From positions 2,258,501 to 2,322,500 of the forward strand of contig NZ_CP023747.1 of NCBI RefSeq assembly GCF_008704995.1: DNA of 64,000 bases, read 5' to 3'. Within the stretch, counting starts at the first letter, position 1; every line of letters starts with the position of its first letter. This DNA is from Streptomyces nodosus (GTDB lineage Bacteria > Actinomycetota > Actinomycetes > Streptomycetales > Streptomycetaceae). Under the pieces are notes generated by a model. The model searched no databases. It saw nothing but the letters and a program-made list of their open reading frames with translations, and was not told where the DNA came from. Shown here one piece after another: positions 62,248 through 64,000 of the stretch. The position numbers and the translations under genes are program-made.

Positions 62248-63222
62248 ATGCGTGCCGCTCGTCTGATCACCATGGTGCTGCTGCTCCAGTCCCGTCCCGC
62301 GATGACCGCCGCCGAGCTGGCCCGGGAGCTGGAGGTCTCCGAGCGGACCGTCGCCCGGGACGCCCAGGCGCTGTCGGAGGCGGGGATCCCGGTGTACGCC
62401 GACCGGGGGCGGGCCGGCGGCTACCGGCTGATCGGCGGGTACCGCACCAGGCTGACCGGGCTGGCCCGGGGCGAGGCCGAGGCGCTGTTCCTCAGCGGCG
62501 TCCCCCAGGCGCTGCGCGAGATGGGTCTGGCGGACGCGGCCCTGGCCGCCCGGCTGAAGGTGTCCGCGGCCCTGCTGCCCTCGCTGCGCGACGCCTCCCG
62601 CACGGCGGCGCAGCGCTTCCATCTGGACGCGCCCGCCTGGTTCCGGAGTCCCGAGGCTCCGCCGCTGCTGCCTGCGGTGGCGGACGCGGTGTGGGACGAC
62701 CGGCGGATCACCGCGCGGTACCGCCGGGGCGAGGACGTGGTGGAGCGGCGGCTGGAGCCGTACGGGCTCGTGCTGAAGGCAGGGGTCTGGTACCTGTGCG
62801 CGCGGCCGGCGGGGCACGACGCGTTCCGGGTGTACCGCGTCGACCGGTTGACGGCCGTGGCGGCGGACGAGGAGCGGTTCGCCCGGGACGCCGGTTTCGA
62901 TCTGCCCGCCTTCTGGGCGGAGCGGGCGGAGCAGTTCGCCCGTTCCCTGCTGCGCGCCGAGGTCGTGGTGCGGTTGTCCGAGGAGGGCGTACGCCGGCTG
63001 CCGGGCGCCGTCGATCCGGCCGGGGCCCGGGAAGCCCTGGAGGGCGCGGGCGCCCCGGACGAGCGGGGCCGGGTGACGGTGACCCTGCCGGTGGAGTCCG
63101 AGGAGGTCGCGCACGGGCAACTGACGGCGCTGGGTCCCGAGGCCGAGGTGCTGGCCCCGGAGGGGCTGCGGGCGCGGTTCGCGAGCGATGCGCGGCGGCT
63201 CGCGGGGCTCTACGCCCCCTGA
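62248..63222 (+). CDS. YafY/PafC-type HTH regulator with WYL domain
   Basis: The 324-residue protein has an N-terminal HTH_11 domain (MTAAELARELEVSERTVARDAQAL) and a central WYL domain with ITARYRRGEDVVERRLEPYGLVLKAGVWYLCA, ending in the usual WCX extension. WYL regulators bind ligands or nucleic acids and control stress or metabolic genes. ATG 62248 starts close to the palindromic aceE terminator, with no strong ribosome site. No target can be named from the context. Confidence 0.9.
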   Translation: MRAARLITMVLLLQSRPAMTAAELARELEVSERTVARDAQALSEAGIPVYADRGRAGGYRLIGGYRTRLTGLARGEAEALFLSGVPQALREMGLADAALAARLKVSAALLPSLRDASRTAAQRFHLDAPAWFRSPEAPPLLPAVADAVWDDRRITARYRRGEDVVERRLEPYGLVLKAGVWYLCARPAGHDAFRVYRVDRLTAVAADEERFARDAGFDLPAFWAERAEQFARSLLRAEVVVRLSEEGVRRLPGAVDPAGAREALEGAGAPDERGRVTVTLPVESEEVAHGQLTALGPEAEVLAPEGLRARFASDARRLAGLYAP

Positions 63223-63273
63223 GGGTCCCGCACTCCGCATGCGCCCCGCCCGCCGAGGCCCGATGCTGGTCCC

Positions 63274-63795
63274 GTGATGGACGAGACGGAGTTCTGGGAG
63301 CTGGTGGACGCCGGCCGGGAGGCCGCCGACGGGGACCCGGACGAACAGGCCGACCAGCTCGTCCGACGGCTGCTGGAGCTGGATCCGGAGGCGATCCTGG
63401 ACTTCGCACGGCACTTCGAGTCCCGCTACAACCGCGCCTACCGCTGGGATCTGTGGGGCGCCGCCTGGGTGCTGCTCGACGGGGCGAGCGACGACGCGTT
63501 CGACTTCTTCCGGTGCTGGCTGATCGGCCAGGGCCGGGAGGTCTTCGAGGGTGCCCTGCACGATCCGGACTCGCTCGCCGATCTGCTGGAGGACTTCGAC
63601 GACGAGATCGACGGCGACGGCGAGGAACTCGGCTATGCGGCGGACGAGGCGTACGAGCGGCTCACCGGGACCGTGGCCCCCGACCTGGGCCTCCCGCCCG
63701 CCCCCTCCGAACCGGAGGGCACACCCTTCGACCTGGAGAACGAGTCCGGACTCGCGGACCGCTACCCCGCGCTGTGGAACCGCTTCAGGGAGTGA
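63274..63795 (+). CDS. DUF4240 family protein
   Basis: The 173-residue acidic protein matches the DUF4240 family: MDETEFWELVDAGRE at the start, YRWDLWGAAWVLLDGASDDAFDFFRCWLIGQG in the middle and LEDFDDEIDGDGEELGYAADEAYERLTG afterwards. Its function is unknown; family members are found in many Streptomyces and near toxin-immunity or stress genes in other bacteria. GTG 63274 and ATG 63277 are adjacent starts. It converges with the amidase gene at the window end. Confidence 0.87.
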   Translation: MMDETEFWELVDAGREAADGDPDEQADQLVRRLLELDPEAILDFARHFESRYNRAYRWDLWGAAWVLLDGASDDAFDFFRCWLIGQGREVFEGALHDPDSLADLLEDFDDEIDGDGEELGYAADEAYERLTGTVAPDLGLPPAPSEPEGTPFDLENESGLADRYPALWNRFRE

Positions 63796-63803
63796 GTCCC
63801 CGA

Positions 63804-64000
63804 TCAGTGCCGGCCCTGGAGACGGGCGGCCCGCTCCCTGATCGAGGGGAGCAGGGCGCTGAGGGCCGCACCGGGGCAGCTGGTGCGATAGCCCTCGTTG
63901 TGGCCCGCGAGGGCGTGCAGCAGAGCGGTGGTGCCCGCCTTGTAGAGGCTGCCGCCGTCGCTGGAGACCAGCCGGACCTTGCTGCGCGGGTCGATGTCGG
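63804..64000 (-). CDS. C-terminal part of a PGRP-type N-acetylmuramoyl-L-alanine amidase
   Basis: The window cuts this gene. The visible 65 codons read KVRLVSSDGGSLYKAGTTAL, then the metal-binding region AGHNEGYRTSCPGAALSALL, and end IRERAARLQGRH before TGA. The GHxxxxxTxCPG arrangement is the C-terminal zinc-site block of amidase_2/PGRP enzymes, which cut the lactyl-L-Ala bond of peptidoglycan. The Arg usually following GH is Asn here. It lies 8 bases from the converging DUF4240 stop. Confidence 0.75.
   Translation of the reverse strand, partial: DIDPRSKVRLVSSDGGSLYKAGTTALLHALAGHNEGYRTSCPGAALSALLPSIRERAARLQGRH

Overview
The window looks like a stretch of core chromosome from a Streptomyces or a very close relative. 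The DNA is very GC-rich with G or C at almost every third codon position. GTG starts are common, and several genes start only 6 to 8 bases after a TAnnnT box, as in leaderless actinobacterial transcripts. The gene content is also typical: a bcc-aa3 respiratory supercomplex with a diheme QcrC, paired NlpC/P60 hydrolases, PspA with PspAA, a CobU-CobT-CobS group, and Lpd, a two-lipoyl E2 and AceE. From memory the order resembles the S. coelicolor region from about SCO2127 to SCO2185; this could not be checked here. No tRNA, rRNA, CRISPR array, prophage or biosynthetic gene cluster was seen.

Layout. 0.2-8.4 kb: small conserved proteins, an ArsA-like ATPase with an altered P-loop, a lipid-binding SRPBCC protein, a phosphoesterase, a long-chain acyl-CoA synthetase gene broken by one amber codon, and two glycosyltransferases. 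8.4-15.1 kb: a zinc-protease-like lipoprotein, two NlpC/P60 cell-wall hydrolases, a NYN-domain protein, a rhomboid protease and a stand-alone Lrp ligand domain. 15.2-18.3 kb: a SufS-like enzyme, a 168-bp MITE-like element and trpD. 18.4-28.0 kb: ctaE-qcrCAB and ctaCDF, all on the minus strand with 4-base stop/start overlaps, separated by a receiver-like protein and an L,D-transpeptidase. 28.2-34.5 kb: a cysteine desulfurase-TusA fusion, a PfkB kinase, an unidentified membrane protein, an ErpA-type Fe-S carrier and NadA. 34.6-42.9 kb: an RND exporter, a NarL-type two-component system next to PspAA and PspA, a DUF3043 protein and a methyltransferase with an apparent CTG start. 43.0-52.6 kb: an HtrA protease, cobU (fused to a decayed metallo-hydrolase domain), cobT and cobS, an MprF-like protein, a rhomboid-like membrane protein and a GH114 lipoprotein. 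52.9-64.0 kb: pepA, lpd, the E2 gene, a GntR/FCD regulator, aceE with a clear palindromic operator in its promoter, a WYL regulator, a DUF4240 protein, and the end of a PGRP-type amidase cut by the window edge.

How the genes work together. AceE, E2 and Lpd make acetyl-CoA and NADH. The QcrCAB-CtaCDEF supercomplex then oxidises menaquinol and reduces oxygen. The desulfurases, the ErpA-type carrier and NadA connect Fe-S assembly with NAD synthesis. The NlpC/P60 enzymes, L,D-transpeptidase, HtrA, PspA and MprF-like proteins serve the cell envelope.

I did not find a convincing new multi-gene defence or metabolic system. The points most worth following up are the amber codon in fadD, the aceE operator beside a GntR regulator, dyads at the ctaC and ctaE promoters, the MITE-like element, the CTG start, and decayed or fused domains in the ArsA-like and CobU proteins.
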